From an uncultured Collinsella sp. (lineage in GTDB: Bacteria > Actinomycetota > Coriobacteriia > Coriobacteriales > Coriobacteriaceae), in NCBI GenBank assembly GCA_900544755.1, contig UQWQ01000101.1, positions 1-6,499 of the forward strand: a stretch of 6,499 bases of DNA. The letters are read 5' to 3'. Numbering within the stretch: position 1 is the stretch's first letter; the number at the start of each line of letters is the position of its first letter. The notes under the pieces are model-generated. The model was not told where the DNA came from. It saw only the letters and a list, made by a program, of their open reading frames with translations, and made no database searches. Shown one piece after another: positions 6,429 through 6,499 of this stretch. The position numbers and the translations under genes were made by a program.

Positions 6429-6499
6429 TCAGCGAAGACGCCCTTCCCTGGCCCGACGGCACCCGGGCGAGTCAAGCAGCGTCAACGTAGTCCCCGGGG
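6429..6499 (-). other. Unresolved end of an upstream minus-strand gene
   Basis: The probable terminator just downstream implies that a minus-strand gene ends here, but the window edge leaves too little to identify it. Two frames remain open to the edge and then stop: one ends PGDYVDAA with TGA at 6474-6472, the other ends GTTLTLLDSPGCRRAREGRLR with TGA at 6431-6429. The third frame stops after five codons. I do not recognise either tail. By gene order, def or priA would be usual candidates next to fmt, but neither tail supports them. Confidence 0.2.

Noticed and set aside
6278..6475. 65-codon minus-strand frame just upstream of fmt, with a hydrophobic middle that could suggest a small membrane protein.
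   Set aside because: It would begin at TTG without a ribosome binding site and runs straight through the probable terminator, so it is more likely intergenic sequence.

Overview
The window looks like a piece of a high-GC Gram-positive chromosome. The best guess is a gut Coriobacteriia species, most like Collinsella. This rests on the GC-rich third codon positions, the GH13-GH77 fusion enzyme, the FmdB-type zinc-ribbon gene and the fmt-rsmB pair. It is recognition by protein resemblance and was not tested by a search.

Layout. Positions 1-191 are a leader with a plausible promoter and a short hairpin. They precede one very large plus-strand gene (192-3488) that joins a neopullulanase/cyclomaltodextrinase-type GH13 alpha-glucosidase to a GH77 4-alpha-glucanotransferase (MalQ-type). 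An 88-base gap with a 9-bp GCGA-loop hairpin leads to a small plus-strand FmdB-family zinc-ribbon gene (3577-3813), which ends at a strong rho-independent terminator (3819-3860). Between this terminator and the convergent minus-strand genes lies a 71-base, nearly symmetric long hairpin (3880-3950) that no gene explains. The minus strand then carries fmt (6272 to 5352) and rsmB (5355 to 3955), whose stop and start codons overlap as ATGA. Upstream of fmt, positions 6273-6499 hold its ribosome binding site, a probable minus-strand terminator and the unresolved end of another gene.

Function. The fusion enzyme should act in the cytoplasm on maltodextrins or glycogen-derived oligosaccharides, with one half hydrolysing alpha-glucans and the other transferring glucan chains between acceptors. 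The fmt-rsmB pair belongs to translation: Fmt formylates initiator Met-tRNA and RsmB makes m5C in 16S rRNA. The FmdB-like protein has no settled function.

I see no clear mobile-element gene, CRISPR array, rRNA or tRNA. The genes themselves are of known families. The least explained element is the long hairpin at 3880-3950, followed by the departure of RsmB's SAM-binding motif from the family norm.
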